DNA of 64,000 bases from assembly GCF_900105215.1 (NCBI RefSeq), contig NZ_FOIP01000002.1, forward strand, positions 1,054,001 through 1,118,000, read 5' to 3'. The position numbers and the translations under genes were made by a program. Source of the DNA: Lacrimispora sphenoides (GTDB lineage Bacteria; Bacillota; Clostridia; Lachnospirales; Lachnospiraceae). This document shows positions 16,538 to 26,699 of this stretch, piece by piece; the first letter of the stretch is position 1, and each line of letters starts with the position of its first letter. A model generated the notes under the pieces. The model was not told where the DNA came from. It saw only the letters and a program-made list of their open reading frames with translations, and did not search any database.

Positions 16538-17410
16538 ATGGATTTAACATTATCAGAACGTTTTGTACTAATTGGCTTTAACGGTAATGAGAGCGAGCAT
16601 AGAGAAACTGCTAAGCAGAATGTATTAAAAGTATTAGCTGCTGCTGTATTTTTGGAGGAAAACTACGACTCTGGGACGGGTAAATGGAACTTTAATGAAG
16701 AAGGAATTAAAGATGCCATGAAAAAAGCAGATAAAAAAGCATTGGAACGAACTTACGCGGAACGATTACAAAGCAAACAGCTGCTTTCTAAGGTTCCTAA
16801 TTTGTTAGGCTGTGATTTATATTACGATAAAAATATTAAGCTAAAAACCTATGTAAGCGATTCAAGGGAGTATGAATGCCAGTTAGATTTATTAAGGGCT
16901 GAGTTTTTTGAAGATGGACCAATCTCAGAGGAAAGCATTATTTTGGTATGGCTGTTATTAGAGTCCCTTTGCTTCTTTCAGGTCTTTTCTGTCTATGAAC
17001 AGAATATAATCACAGCGCGGATGACAGGCATTCGCAGTGAAAGTACCTTGGCAAAAGCACTTTATCCCATTGGGGTACGTTCTTTATGGGGGACTGTAGT
17101 GGCTGGTTTTTTACGTATGAAAAGCCAGGCAGCTGCTACTGAGACAGGAAAAGGCTTTAATTTCATATTCCCGTTCTTTGAAAGAAAACAATCGATCTTT
17201 ATCGATACGGAAGAATATTTTCCAAACGCACAGATGCGATTGAAGAATGTATTGGATCGAATATCTTCACAGGGGCATGTATATGAGGTACTTCGAGAAG
17301 GGGCAGTTCCGGTTGTAAAAATTGATAATATTAAATATGAACTAATCCCTGAAGCAATCAGCGGCAGAATGCCAATTCATGGAGTAAGATTACGTCGTTA
17401 CAATCTGTAA
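16538..17410 (+). CDS. Hypothetical protein, possibly GPP34/GOLPH3-like
   Basis: This 290-residue protein has no signal peptide. It begins MDLTLSERFVLIGFNGNE, which recalls the opening of GPP34-type (GOLPH3-like) proteins, and is mostly helical after that, with a hydrophobic middle segment (EESIILVWLLLESLCFFQVFS). The similarity is slight and the assignment is tentative. The start has a strong AAAGGAGG site. A 7-bp tandem repeat lies just upstream, and a MerR-type regulator follows after 10 bp, so the pair is likely co-transcribed and the regulator may control it. If it is GPP34-like, it would bind phosphoinositide-like lipids or act near membranes; this is inference only. Confidence 0.6.
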   Translation: MDLTLSERFVLIGFNGNESEHRETAKQNVLKVLAAAVFLEENYDSGTGKWNFNEEGIKDAMKKADKKALERTYAERLQSKQLLSKVPNLLGCDLYYDKNIKLKTYVSDSREYECQLDLLRAEFFEDGPISEESIILVWLLLESLCFFQVFSVYEQNIITARMTGIRSESTLAKALYPIGVRSLWGTVVAGFLRMKSQAAATETGKGFNFIFPFFERKQSIFIDTEEYFPNAQMRLKNVLDRISSQGHVYEVLREGAVPVVKIDNIKYELIPEAISGRMPIHGVRLRRYNL

Positions 17411-17420
17411 GGAGCTGGAC

Positions 17421-17696
17421 ATGTCAAGACAGCGAACAATTGAAAAAATAATGGAATCAGAATATGTATCAATCGGAGAATTGGTACGACTGACCGATAC
17501 CAGATACAGTACCCTAAAGTTCTATACAGAAGAGGGGATGCTGCCTTTTGAACAGGCTGAAACGAATCTGACTAGGAGATTCAGACGTGTAGAAGCAATC
17601 ACCCGTATTGAGGAAATAAGGGAAATGCGTCAGAGCGGCAAAACAATACCGCAGATAAAGGAACTGCTTCAGGAATCTGCGAAAGACCAGGAATAG
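17421..17696 (+). CDS. MerR-family transcriptional regulator, short form
   Basis: This 91-residue DNA-binding protein shows the MerR winged helix-turn-helix: YVSIGELVRLTDTRYSTLKF, then YTEEGMLPFEQ, the beta-wing NLTRRFRR and the helix RIEEIREMRQSGKTIPQIKELL. It has no C-terminal effector-binding or cysteine-rich domain, so it resembles stand-alone MerR DNA-binding modules. It follows the preceding gene by 10 bp with an AAGGAGC site, which suggests a two-gene operon with autoregulation. No ligand can be proposed. Confidence 0.85.
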   Translation: MSRQRTIEKIMESEYVSIGELVRLTDTRYSTLKFYTEEGMLPFEQAETNLTRRFRRVEAITRIEEIREMRQSGKTIPQIKELLQESAKDQE

Positions 17697-18041
17697 ATGA
17701 GATAGTAATTTCCAGAGGTCAATGTGGCCGGAGTGGAACAGAGGATTATAATGTAATTAAGATTGTAAGAATCAGGAGCAGATGTGTTTTGTCTGATAAA
17801 AGGGAGGAGCCGGCAAGATCGGGGGAATCCTGCCGGCTGTATGAAAAAAAGTTTTATTTTAAAGGGTTATTGGCCTCTTTACAGTTATTAATATACCTGT
17901 AAATTGTGACGGGAGTTTGATAAATCTGTGAAGAGTTTGTGAAAGGAAAGAAAAGTTAAAAACCATGGATTAATTTCTACACTCGAAAAACATCAGGCAG
18001 GGTCGAAGGTTTCTTGCCTTTCTCGATAAGAGAAATAAGTG
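17697..18041. other. Intergenic stretch without visible gene
   Basis: About 345 bp after the MerR gene. Short direct GGAG-rich segments and a small CCGGCaagat...CCGGCTG inverted pair near 17810-17840 are present, but no ORF or strong terminator was found. Confidence 0.5.
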
Positions 18042-18080
18042 GAAATAAAAATGCCCACCCTGTCTGCCAACAGGTTGGGC
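18042..18080 (-). terminator. Terminator for leftward transcription
   Basis: GCCCACCCTGT (18053-18063) pairs with ACAGGTTGGGC (18070-18080) with one mismatch. Read on the minus strand it is followed by ATTTTTATTT, so it ends transcripts of the minus-strand gene on its right. Confidence 0.75.
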
Positions 18081-18115
18081 GGTGTCTGTAAGGATATTTA
18101 ACTTTTAAACTTGGG

Positions 18116-18150
18116 AGCATTCACTTTTGGAGTGGATGCTTTCTTTTATA
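18116..18150 (+). terminator. Terminator for rightward transcription
   Basis: AGCATTCACT (18116-18125) pairs with AGTGGATGCT (18131-18140), followed by TTCTTTTATATTT. It lies between convergent genes. Confidence 0.8.
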
Positions 18151-18199
18151 TTTCCATTATAGTCAATTCTCTTCCCCAATTTAAAACATTAAGTAATAG

Positions 18200-18793
18200 T
18201 TATAATATTTGAACATGCAGAGCATCGGCTTCATTTGGAATAACCGAATTTTGAAAATTGATGTGAGCCACGATCACGTCTACTAATAAACCTGGATGAA
18301 GTGAACGAAGAGGAACAGGGTTACTGTCTTTGTCTCGAATCGTAGTTATGTTGCTGATATTAAATCTTATTTGATTATCTGTATTATTAGGATCGCCAGT
18401 AAAGAGAAAAGAGTTATCGATATCTACTTTTGCGATTCGGTCTATAATAAAGTTCAGTGGCGGCTGATCGTATGTCCTTGCAACAATTAAAGTTGCATCA
18501 GCCTGTGGTGGAGTGAGTCCTGCATTAATCGATGAAAATAAGGAATCTACCAACATGCCCTCTTCGATGTCGGATAATAATATATGATAGCCGTATGAAT
18601 TTAGTATGACAGTGCTAATGGTTACATTAAGTCTTAAGGCTTCTGATATAGTTTCATTTTGTCCATAATTGGCGTAGAGAATGTCTAAATATCCGATATT
18701 ATTATTAATAAGAAAAACCTCATCAACCACTGCATTATGGATTTGCAGCATTCGTCCAATTTGCGTGATTGTACCTGAATTACATATGTGCAT
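18200..18793 (-). CDS. Hypothetical protein with duplicated beta domain
   Basis: I do not recognise a family for this 197-residue protein. It has no signal peptide and no cysteine-rich or membrane segment after the first few residues, and is rich in Ile, Asn and beta-branched residues. Two stretches look alike: EEGMLVDSLFSSINAG...PPQADATLIVA (about 79-107) and HPGLLVDVIVAHINFQ...PNEADALHVQI (about 167-196). This suggests an internal duplication of a beta-barrel-like unit. The ATG at 18793 has an AGAGG site. The gene stands alone, with terminators to its left and a structured RNA to its right. Confidence 0.7.
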   Translation of the reverse strand: MHICNSGTITQIGRMLQIHNAVVDEVFLINNNIGYLDILYANYGQNETISEALRLNVTISTVILNSYGYHILLSDIEEGMLVDSLFSSINAGLTPPQADATLIVARTYDQPPLNFIIDRIAKVDIDNSFLFTGDPNNTDNQIRFNISNITTIRDKDSNPVPLRSLHPGLLVDVIVAHINFQNSVIPNEADALHVQIL

Positions 18794-18906
18794 TCGTGGC
18801 CTCTTAAGGATTTTACCAATTTTTATAATATATGCGTAAATAAATTTAAGATACGTGTTATTCCAAAGAAAGGGAAATTGAGTGACAGAAAATCAAGAGA
18901 GTGCCA

Positions 18907-19092
18907 TTTCCGGAAGATATGATGCCGGTGCAGTGTAAATCAGTCACCCTCCGGAAAAGCTTAAAGGGGGGAATCAATACGACCAGCTGTATCTGGTCAG
19001 CTCCGCCAGCAAGACCTTTAACCTTTAACATGCCCGGCCTTGAAAGCTGATGGAAGGGCTTAAGAGGTTGAAGAGGGCTTTGGATAAGCTTT
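18907..19092 (+). ncRNA. Unassigned multi-helix structured RNA
   Basis: This non-coding segment can fold into a branched structure. TTTCCGGA (18907-18914) pairs with TCCGGAAA (18950-18957), enclosing GGTG/CACC. A long-range helix joins AAAGCTTA (18956-18963) with TAAGCTTT (19085-19092). Inside it are GACCAG/CTGGTC (18980-18997), AACCTTTAA (19020-19028) with TTAAGAGGTT (19060-19069, one bulge), and GCCC/GGGC. The strand is not certain; plus is proposed because it leads toward the next gene 200 bp away. I cannot match it to a known riboswitch; clostridial orphan RNAs such as raiA are worth testing. A 114-codon minus-strand frame across it looks spurious. Confidence 0.5.
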
Positions 19093-19296
19093 CGCTGATA
19101 TAATGATAGAAAGATGCTCATTTTGTAAAAAATGCGGCGTCTTATTTCTCCAATAATATTTGTTGTGAGACAAATTAAAAAATTACTATTGATAGTCAGC
19201 ATTTTTTTCGATAAAATAAGCTTGCAGAAGAATATTTATGATTGTATCTCAATCAATGAGGTATAGAAACTAACAACATATGAGGAGGTGCCTGTT

Positions 19297-19953
19297 ATGC
19301 TTGATATTACAACAATATCGGCAGAAAGTGATTTGATTGATCAGGATCTGAAAGAGCAGTTGTCTGATATATTAAAAAAAATGAAAGACCCGGTGACGAT
19401 CAAAGCGGTGGTGGATATATCACGGGAGAAAGATCTGCAGATGGCTTCATTTTTGAAAACGATTGTCTCTCTCAGTGAAAAGCTAGGCCTGGAGCTCTAC
19501 TCCCCGGAGGAGGGGGATCAGGTTCCGGAGCTGGATACGACTTTTCTGCCGGTCACCGGTCTTTACAAGGCGGGAAGCTATGGCCGCTGTGCTTTTCACG
19601 GAATTCCGGGCGGGAAAGAAATCAATTCTTTTATTTTGGCTATATATAATCTTGCAGGTCCGGGGCAGAAGATATCGGGAGGCCTGCGAAAAAAGATTTT
19701 AAAGCTCAAATCAAAAACCAATATAAAGATATGTGTATCCTTGTCGTGTCATCATTGTCCTGGGGTAGTGGCGGCCTGTCAGCAGATTGCCATTTTAAAT
19801 CCGGATATCGATGCGGAAATGATCGATGCGGCACTCTATACGGATCTGGTTACCAAGTATAATATTGAGCGTGTGCCGATGATCATATTCAATGATGAAG
19901 AAATCCATATGGGGAACAAAGCAATAGAGGAAATTGTCACATTGTTAAAATAA
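19297..19953 (+). CDS. Thioredoxin-fold protein like the AhpF N-terminal domain
   Basis: AhpF-type N-terminal domains are two fused thioredoxin folds that pass electrons from a flavin reductase to a peroxidase. This 218-residue protein has the first, Cys-free fold (about 1-110) and a second with the redox pair in CVSLSCHHCPGVVAACQQIA (CxxC, about 147-150). The expected cis-Pro loop YNIERVPMIIFNDEEIHMG and a helix end follow. It lacks the flavin/NADH reductase part, so it would need a separate partner. The ATG at 19297 has AGGAGG at proper distance; the GTG nine bases upstream overlaps that site. It stands alone upstream of the glycerol genes. Role in peroxide or disulfide metabolism is inferred. 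Confidence 0.8.
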   Translation: MLDITTISAESDLIDQDLKEQLSDILKKMKDPVTIKAVVDISREKDLQMASFLKTIVSLSEKLGLELYSPEEGDQVPELDTTFLPVTGLYKAGSYGRCAFHGIPGGKEINSFILAIYNLAGPGQKISGGLRKKILKLKSKTNIKICVSLSCHHCPGVVAACQQIAILNPDIDAEMIDAALYTDLVTKYNIERVPMIIFNDEEIHMGNKAIEEIVTLLK

Positions 19954-20058
19954 TAACTAAAAATAAAAATAAAAATTTAAAATAATATACAAATTGTACA
20001 AAAATGTAGTTTAAGATGCCGATAAACTGTTTGATTTTGTAGAAAAAAATTTGAACTA

Positions 20059-20087
20059 TTGAAAGAGCATATACAATGTGCTATATT
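20059..20087 (+). promoter_or_regulatory. Promoter of the glp operon
   Basis: TTGAAA (20059-20064) and TATATT (20082-20087) are separated by 17 bp, upstream of the leader terminator of the glycerol genes. Confidence 0.6.
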
Positions 20088-20119
20088 GAGTTCAAGGTAA
20101 TAATCATGCGGAGATGATG

Positions 20120-20169
20120 AGAGCATAGCAGAACAACAGAAATGTTGATTCTAAACTATGCTCTTTTTT
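20120..20169 (+). terminator. Leader terminator of the glp operon, likely GlpP-controlled
   Basis: AGAGCATAG (20120-20128) pairs with CTATGCTCT (20156-20164), and inside it AGAACAACA pairs with TGTTG and TTCT. A T-run ends the element, about 80 bp before glpP. In Bacillus subtilis GlpP binds leader RNA of glp genes with glycerol-3-phosphate and prevents termination. The position here fits such control, including of glpP itself. Confidence 0.75.
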
Positions 20170-20247
20170 CCGTTTCGGATAATTACTGGCAGGCTTTTGC
20201 GGCCAGATGTCAAAAAGGATATCGATGCAAAAAAGAGAGGAGCTCCA

Positions 20248-22411
<2,164 letters not shown>

Positions 22412-22465
22412 AACTATTTTTGTAACTATTGACAGATTTGCAAAAATGAACAAGGGGGATACATT

Positions 22466-23179
22466 ATGTTGCCATATATAGCAGAATTTATCGGAACAAT
22501 GATTCTGATTCTTTTAGGCGATGGCGTTGTAGCAAACGTAACATTAAACAAGTCTGGTATGAAAGGTGCTGGTTCAATCCAAATTACCTTTGCATGGGGT
22601 CTTGCTGTTTTAATTCCGGCCTTTATCTTCGGCGCAGCTTCCGGTGCTCATTTTAATCCTGCAATAACAATTGCGTTAGCTTTGGATGGAAGCATGGCCT
22701 GGGGTCTGGTTCCCGGTTACATAGTGGCTCAGTTTGCCGGTGCATTTTGTGGGGCGGTTCTTGTTTATCTTCTCTTCAAGGATCAATTTGATGCAACGGA
22801 ATCTCAAGCTACCAAGCTGGGTGTATTTTCAACAGGACCTGCCATTCCCAATATGGGACGCAACATTTTAAGTGAAGCTATCGGTACATTCGTACTGATG
22901 TTTAGTATTAAGGGTATTGCACAGGTTGGCGGCATTGCTACCGGTCTGGATAAATTCCTGGTATTTGGTATTATCGTTTCTGTTGGTATGTCTCTTGGCG
23001 GACTGACCGGATATGCGATTAATCCGGCTCGTGACCTTGGTCCGCGTATTGCCCACAGTGTTCTTCCGATTAAGGACAAAGGCGATTCTAACTGGGGATA
23101 TGCTCCAGTTGTGATTGTCGGCCCGGTCATTGGTGCGGTTGCTGCGGTACTGCTGTATCAGGCAATTCCCTGGGCATAA
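22466..23179 (+). CDS. glpF: Glycerol uptake facilitator (aquaglyceroporin)
   Basis: This MIP-family channel for passive glycerol entry has 237 residues and six hydrophobic segments. The two half-helix pore motifs are visible: GAHFNPAITIALAL in the first half and YAINPARDLGPRIAH in the second. The Asp after the second NPAR is typical of glycerol-permeable members, in contrast to strict aquaporins. The start has an AAGGGGG site. It follows glpK directly; a strong 11-bp hairpin lies between it and the dehydrogenase-like genes, which may change the relative mRNA levels of the two operon halves. Confidence 0.96.
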   Translation: MLPYIAEFIGTMILILLGDGVVANVTLNKSGMKGAGSIQITFAWGLAVLIPAFIFGAASGAHFNPAITIALALDGSMAWGLVPGYIVAQFAGAFCGAVLVYLLFKDQFDATESQATKLGVFSTGPAIPNMGRNILSEAIGTFVLMFSIKGIAQVGGIATGLDKFLVFGIIVSVGMSLGGLTGYAINPARDLGPRIAHSVLPIKDKGDSNWGYAPVVIVGPVIGAVAAVLLYQAIPWA

Positions 23180-23241
23180 TATTGAGATAATCATATAACC
23201 ATCCTGATCGATAATATCATATATGGATTGCGGGAGAATGG

Positions 23242-23284
23242 AGCGGCGCAAATAGGCGTGGAAACACGTCTTGTTTGTGCCGCT
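23242..23284 (+). promoter_or_regulatory. Intercistronic hairpin with GAAA tetraloop
   Basis: AGCGGCGCAAA (23242-23252) pairs with TTTGTGCCGCT (23274-23284), and CGTG/CACG closes on a GAAA loop inside. No T-run follows. It lies in the 138-bp gap after glpF and may act as a stabiliser or processing site. Confidence 0.65.
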
Positions 23285-23317
23285 TCTGGTAATATATGAA
23301 AGGGAGGACACAAAAGT

Positions 23318-24754
23318 ATGTATGACGTAATTATTATTGGAGCGGGTGTATCTGGCAGTGCCGTCGCACGCGAACTTTCCCGATATAAGGTGAATGCCTG
23401 CGTTCTGGAAAAGGAAGAAGATGTGTGCTGTGGCACCACCAAGGCCAACAGTGCCATCATCCATGCCGGCTATGATGCGGCAGAAGGATCCTTGATGGCC
23501 AGGCTGAATGTAGAAGGAAATCAAATAATGCCAGAGCTTTCTAAGGAGCTTGATATTCCTTTTGAGCAGTGCGGGTCTTTGGTTGTATGCCTGGATGAAG
23601 CATCGTTGCCGAATCTGCAGACCCTTTATGACCGGGGCGTTAAAAATGGTGTAAAGGATCTGGAAATCATTACAGACCAGGAAAGAATCAGGGAAATGGA
23701 GCCAAACCTGGCAGATGAGGTGATTGCAGTTTTATCTGCTCCGACAGCAGGGATTGTATGTCCCTTTCATTTGAATATTGCATTGGCAGAAAATGCTTAT
23801 ACCAATGGCATTGACTTTAAATTTGATACTGAGGTAGAGAGTATAACGCAGATCGAAGGTGGCTGGAAGCTGGAAACAAACAAGGGTGTGCATGAGACCC
23901 GGTATGTGGTGAACGCGGCCGGTGTTTATGCAGACCGCTTTCATAATATGGTCAGTGAATCAAAGATCCATATCACTCCCCGGCGGGGCGATTACTTTCT
24001 ATTGGACAAAAACGCAGGAAAGCATGTGAAACGGACAATTTTTGCACTACCGAGTAAATATGGCAAGGGGGTACTGGTAACTCCTACGGTTCATGGAAAT
24101 CTTATCATCGGCCCAACCGCAGTTGATATAGAGGATAAGGAAGGCACAGCGACCACCAGGGAGGGCCTTGATGAACTTTCAAAGGCCTGTCTGAACGTGA
24201 AGAATCTGCCGATGAGACAAGTGATCACTTCTTTTGCGGGCTTAAGGGCCCATGAAGACCATCATGAATTTATAATCCGGGAGCTTGATGATGCACCGGG
24301 TTTTGTGGACTGTGCAGGCATTGAATCGCCCGGTCTTACAAGCAGTCCGGCAATCGGCAAAATGGTAGCAGAAATTTTACGGGAAAAGCTGGATTTAAAC
24401 GTAAATCCTGATTTTAACGGAACCCGAAAAGGAAACATTGATTTAGATACTTTGTCAAAAGAGGAGAAAGCAGCTCTGATTGAGAAGGAACCGGCATATG
24501 GCAATATTATCTGCCGCTGCGAAATGGTAACGGAAGGGGAGCTTTTAGACGCCATTCACCGGCCTTTGGGCGCCCGTACCTTAGATGGTATCAAACGCCG
24601 GACCAGGGCAGGAGCAGGACGCTGTCAGGCAGGTTTTTGCATGCCTAAAACAATGGAGATTCTGCACCGGGAACTGGGCATTCCCATGACAGAAATAACG
24701 AAATCCGGCGGGAATTCACAGCTGTTAGTCGGATATAACAAGGACAGAATATAA
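23318..24754 (+). CDS. FAD-dependent glycerol-3-phosphate dehydrogenase-like (GlpA-like)
   Basis: This 478-residue flavoprotein is likely to oxidise glycerol-3-phosphate to dihydroxyacetone phosphate. The N-terminal FAD loop is VIIIGAGVSGSAVARELSRY. A DAO-type catalytic domain follows, with TKANSAIIHAGYD and GLRAHEDHHEF. The C-terminal BFD-like [2Fe-2S] domain has cysteines in ICRCEMVTEGE and GAGRCQAGFCMPK. This layout (DAO domain plus BFD-like domain) is that of GlpA-type enzymes. A GGGAGG site precedes the ATG. It is followed by a second FAD protein and a DUF1667 protein, the usual clostridial replacement for GlpABC. Membrane attachment is not evident. Confidence 0.88.
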   Translation: MYDVIIIGAGVSGSAVARELSRYKVNACVLEKEEDVCCGTTKANSAIIHAGYDAAEGSLMARLNVEGNQIMPELSKELDIPFEQCGSLVVCLDEASLPNLQTLYDRGVKNGVKDLEIITDQERIREMEPNLADEVIAVLSAPTAGIVCPFHLNIALAENAYTNGIDFKFDTEVESITQIEGGWKLETNKGVHETRYVVNAAGVYADRFHNMVSESKIHITPRRGDYFLLDKNAGKHVKRTIFALPSKYGKGVLVTPTVHGNLIIGPTAVDIEDKEGTATTREGLDELSKACLNVKNLPMRQVITSFAGLRAHEDHHEFIIRELDDAPGFVDCAGIESPGLTSSPAIGKMVAEILREKLDLNVNPDFNGTRKGNIDLDTLSKEEKAALIEKEPAYGNIICRCEMVTEGELLDAIHRPLGARTLDGIKRRTRAGAGRCQAGFCMPKTMEILHRELGIPMTEITKSGGNSQLLVGYNKDRI

Positions 24755-24772
24755 AAAGGGGGCGCGCTTCGG

Positions 24773-26038
24773 ATGAAAGAATATGATATTGTGATAATTG
24801 GCGGCGGTCCTGCTGGCCTTGCTGCGGCGATTGCGGCCCGGGATAACGGCTCTGAAAGCATATTGATCCTGGAAAGGGATAAGGAGCTCGGAGGGATATT
24901 AAATCAGTGCATTCATAACGGTTTTGGACTGCATACATTTAAGGAAGAATTGACAGGGCCGGAATATGCGGCTCGTTTCACGGAACAAGTGGAAAAGCAT
25001 AAGATTGAATATGTTCTAAATACAATGGTTATGGAAATCAGCCCTGACAAGGTAGTTACGGCAATGAACAGGGAGGAGGGACTGTTTGATATCCAGGCCA
25101 AGGCGGTCATCCTGGCGATGGGATGCAGAGAACGCTCCAGGGGAGCTCTCAATATACCTGGATACCGGCCGGCCGGTATTTTTTCAGCCGGTACAGCACA
25201 GCGCCTTGTAAATATGGAAGGCTACATGCCCGGGCGCGAAGTAGTGATTCTTGGATCCGGTGATATTGGATTGATTATGGCCAGACGACTGACTCTGGAA
25301 GGAGCCAAGGTTAAGGTGGTGGCTGAAATCATGCCATATTCCGGAGGGCTTAAAAGGAATATTGTCCAGTGCCTGGATGATTATGGAATTCCGCTTAAAT
25401 TGAGCCACACGATAGTCGAGATCAGAGGCAGGGAGCGGCTGGAGGGAATTACTCTGGCGGCAGTGGATGACAGGGGGAAACCAATTGCAGGAACAGAAGA
25501 GGAATATTCCTGTGACACCTTGCTTTTATCGGTCGGGCTGATACCGGAAAATGAACTCTCCGGTGCCATGGGAGTGGTTTTAAATCCGGTCACATCAGGC
25601 CCGATTGTAGATGAAAGTCTGGAAACAAATGTGGAAGGAGTCTTTGCCTGCGGGAACGTGCTTCATGTGCATGATTTGGTGGATTTTGTTTCGGAAGAAG
25701 CTGCTGCTGCCGGAAAGAATGCTTCAGCATATGTGAAAAATGGAACGCAGAAAACGGGCGGCCGGGTAATCAGTCTTGAGGGAACTGATGGGGTCCGTTA
25801 TACGGTTCCAAGCACGATTATCCCAGAACGTATGGAGGCAACTCAAATCGTTCGGTTCCGGGTTGGAAATGTTTATAAAAATTGCTATATCGGTGTATAC
25901 TTTAATAACGAGAGGGTATTGCATCGGAAACGGATGGTGATGGCACCAGGAGAAATGGAAGAAATAAAGCTGGAAAAAGAAAAGTTACTGTTGCATCCGG
26001 ATGTTGACAGGATTACAATAAGGATAGAGGAGGCATAG
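24773..26038 (+). CDS. FAD/NAD(P)-binding oxidoreductase (GlpB-position partner)
   Basis: This 421-residue pyridine nucleotide-disulfide-type flavoprotein has an N-terminal FAD motif, VIIGGGPAGLAAAIAARDNG, and a second dinucleotide-binding motif, VVILGSGDIGLIMARRL. The closing FAD segment is EGVFACGNVLHVHDLVDFV. The redox CxxC of thioredoxin reductases is absent, but NQCIHNGFGL near residue 45 is typical of this dehydrogenase-linked group. It lies 18 bp after the GlpA-like gene and 3 bp before the DUF1667 gene. It probably passes electrons between the dehydrogenase subunit and a carrier or NAD. In similar clostridial operons the three genes go together. Confidence 0.87.
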   Translation: MKEYDIVIIGGGPAGLAAAIAARDNGSESILILERDKELGGILNQCIHNGFGLHTFKEELTGPEYAARFTEQVEKHKIEYVLNTMVMEISPDKVVTAMNREEGLFDIQAKAVILAMGCRERSRGALNIPGYRPAGIFSAGTAQRLVNMEGYMPGREVVILGSGDIGLIMARRLTLEGAKVKVVAEIMPYSGGLKRNIVQCLDDYGIPLKLSHTIVEIRGRERLEGITLAAVDDRGKPIAGTEEEYSCDTLLLSVGLIPENELSGAMGVVLNPVTSGPIVDESLETNVEGVFACGNVLHVHDLVDFVSEEAAAAGKNASAYVKNGTQKTGGRVISLEGTDGVRYTVPSTIIPERMEATQIVRFRVGNVYKNCYIGVYFNNERVLHRKRMVMAPGEMEEIKLEKEKLLLHPDVDRITIRIEEA

Positions 26039-26041
26039 GTC

Positions 26042-26401
26042 ATGGAAAAAAGAGAACTTATCTGTATCAGCTGTCCTATGGGCTGTCCTCTGACCGTGGA
26101 ACTGGAAGGCGGAGAAATCGTGAACATTACAGGAAATACCTGTAATCGAGGTGAGGTATATGGCCGAAAGGAAGTTACCAATCCCACAAGGATCGTCACC
26201 TCCACCGTGAAGGTGGAAGGCGGTAAATCCGACATGGTATCGGTTAAAACCAGAGAGGATATACCCAAAGATAAAATCTTTGAATGTGTAAAAGCACTCA
26301 AAGGTATCACGGTGAAAGCGCCTGTCCGGATCGGCGATGTGATCCTGCCTGATGTGGCAGGAACAGGAGTAGATATCGTGGCGACGAAAGAGTGTAGATG
26401 A
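26042..26401 (+). CDS. DUF1667 protein, cysteine-containing partner of the dehydrogenase
   Basis: This small 119-residue protein has a cysteine-rich start, ICISCPMGCPLTVELEGG, followed by GNTCNRGEVYGRKEV and a C-terminal domain ending in IVATKECR. The CxxxxC and further Cys residues recall the molybdopterin-oxidoreductase-like Fe-S N-terminus and suggest a metal or Fe-S site. DUF1667 genes regularly follow the two FAD proteins of glycerol-3-phosphate dehydrogenase-like sets, taking the place of GlpC. It starts 3 bp after the previous stop, so it is translationally linked. Its exact job is unknown. Confidence 0.88.
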   Translation: MEKRELICISCPMGCPLTVELEGGEIVNITGNTCNRGEVYGRKEVTNPTRIVTSTVKVEGGKSDMVSVKTREDIPKDKIFECVKALKGITVKAPVRIGDVILPDVAGTGVDIVATKECR

Positions 26402-26460
26402 CAGTGGGCCTTTTTGAGGCTCTGTGTTGCTGTGAATGATTAGTCGAAGGAGGACTTTCT

Positions 26461-26664
26461 ATGAAGATTAAGAAAATGGATATCAACAATATGAACGGAT
26501 TAACCGAAGATGAAGATACAACCTGCGGCTTGAATGACATGAATTGTCTTGGAGAAGAAGACGATAAAACCTGCGGTATCAATGATATGAACTGCTTAGA
26601 GGATGAAGAAGAGGATAAAACTTGCGGCTTAAATGATATGAATTGTTTGGGTGAAGATGAATAA
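26461..26664 (+). CDS. Small acidic repeat protein with TCGLNDMNCL units
   Basis: This 67-residue protein has no known family that I recognise. After MKIKKMDINNMNGLTEDED it consists of three near-identical units: TTCGLNDMNCLGEEDD, KTCGINDMNCLEDEEE and KTCGLNDMNCLGEDE. Each unit has two Cys spaced C-x6-C. The N-terminal part NNMNGL looks like a fourth, Cys-free copy. It is strongly acidic and has no signal peptide. An AAGGAGG site 8 bases before the ATG supports real translation. It sits between the DUF1667 gene and dhaK in the glycerol operon, so it may be a metal or thiol-binding accessory, or a modified-peptide precursor; no modifying enzyme is adjacent. Confidence 0.8.
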   Translation: MKIKKMDINNMNGLTEDEDTTCGLNDMNCLGEEDDKTCGINDMNCLEDEEEDKTCGLNDMNCLGEDE

Positions 26665-26699
26665 ATTCATAATATAATGAATGGACAAGGGGGTTCTCA

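Noticed and set aside
18858..19202. 114-codon minus-strand ORF across the structured RNA
   Set aside because: No ribosome site and no family-like composition. The DNA shows base-paired blocks in place of coding character.
23191..23524. Minus-strand ORFs opposite the glpF/GlpA-like junction
   Set aside because: They overlap conserved genes on the plus strand and have no family features.
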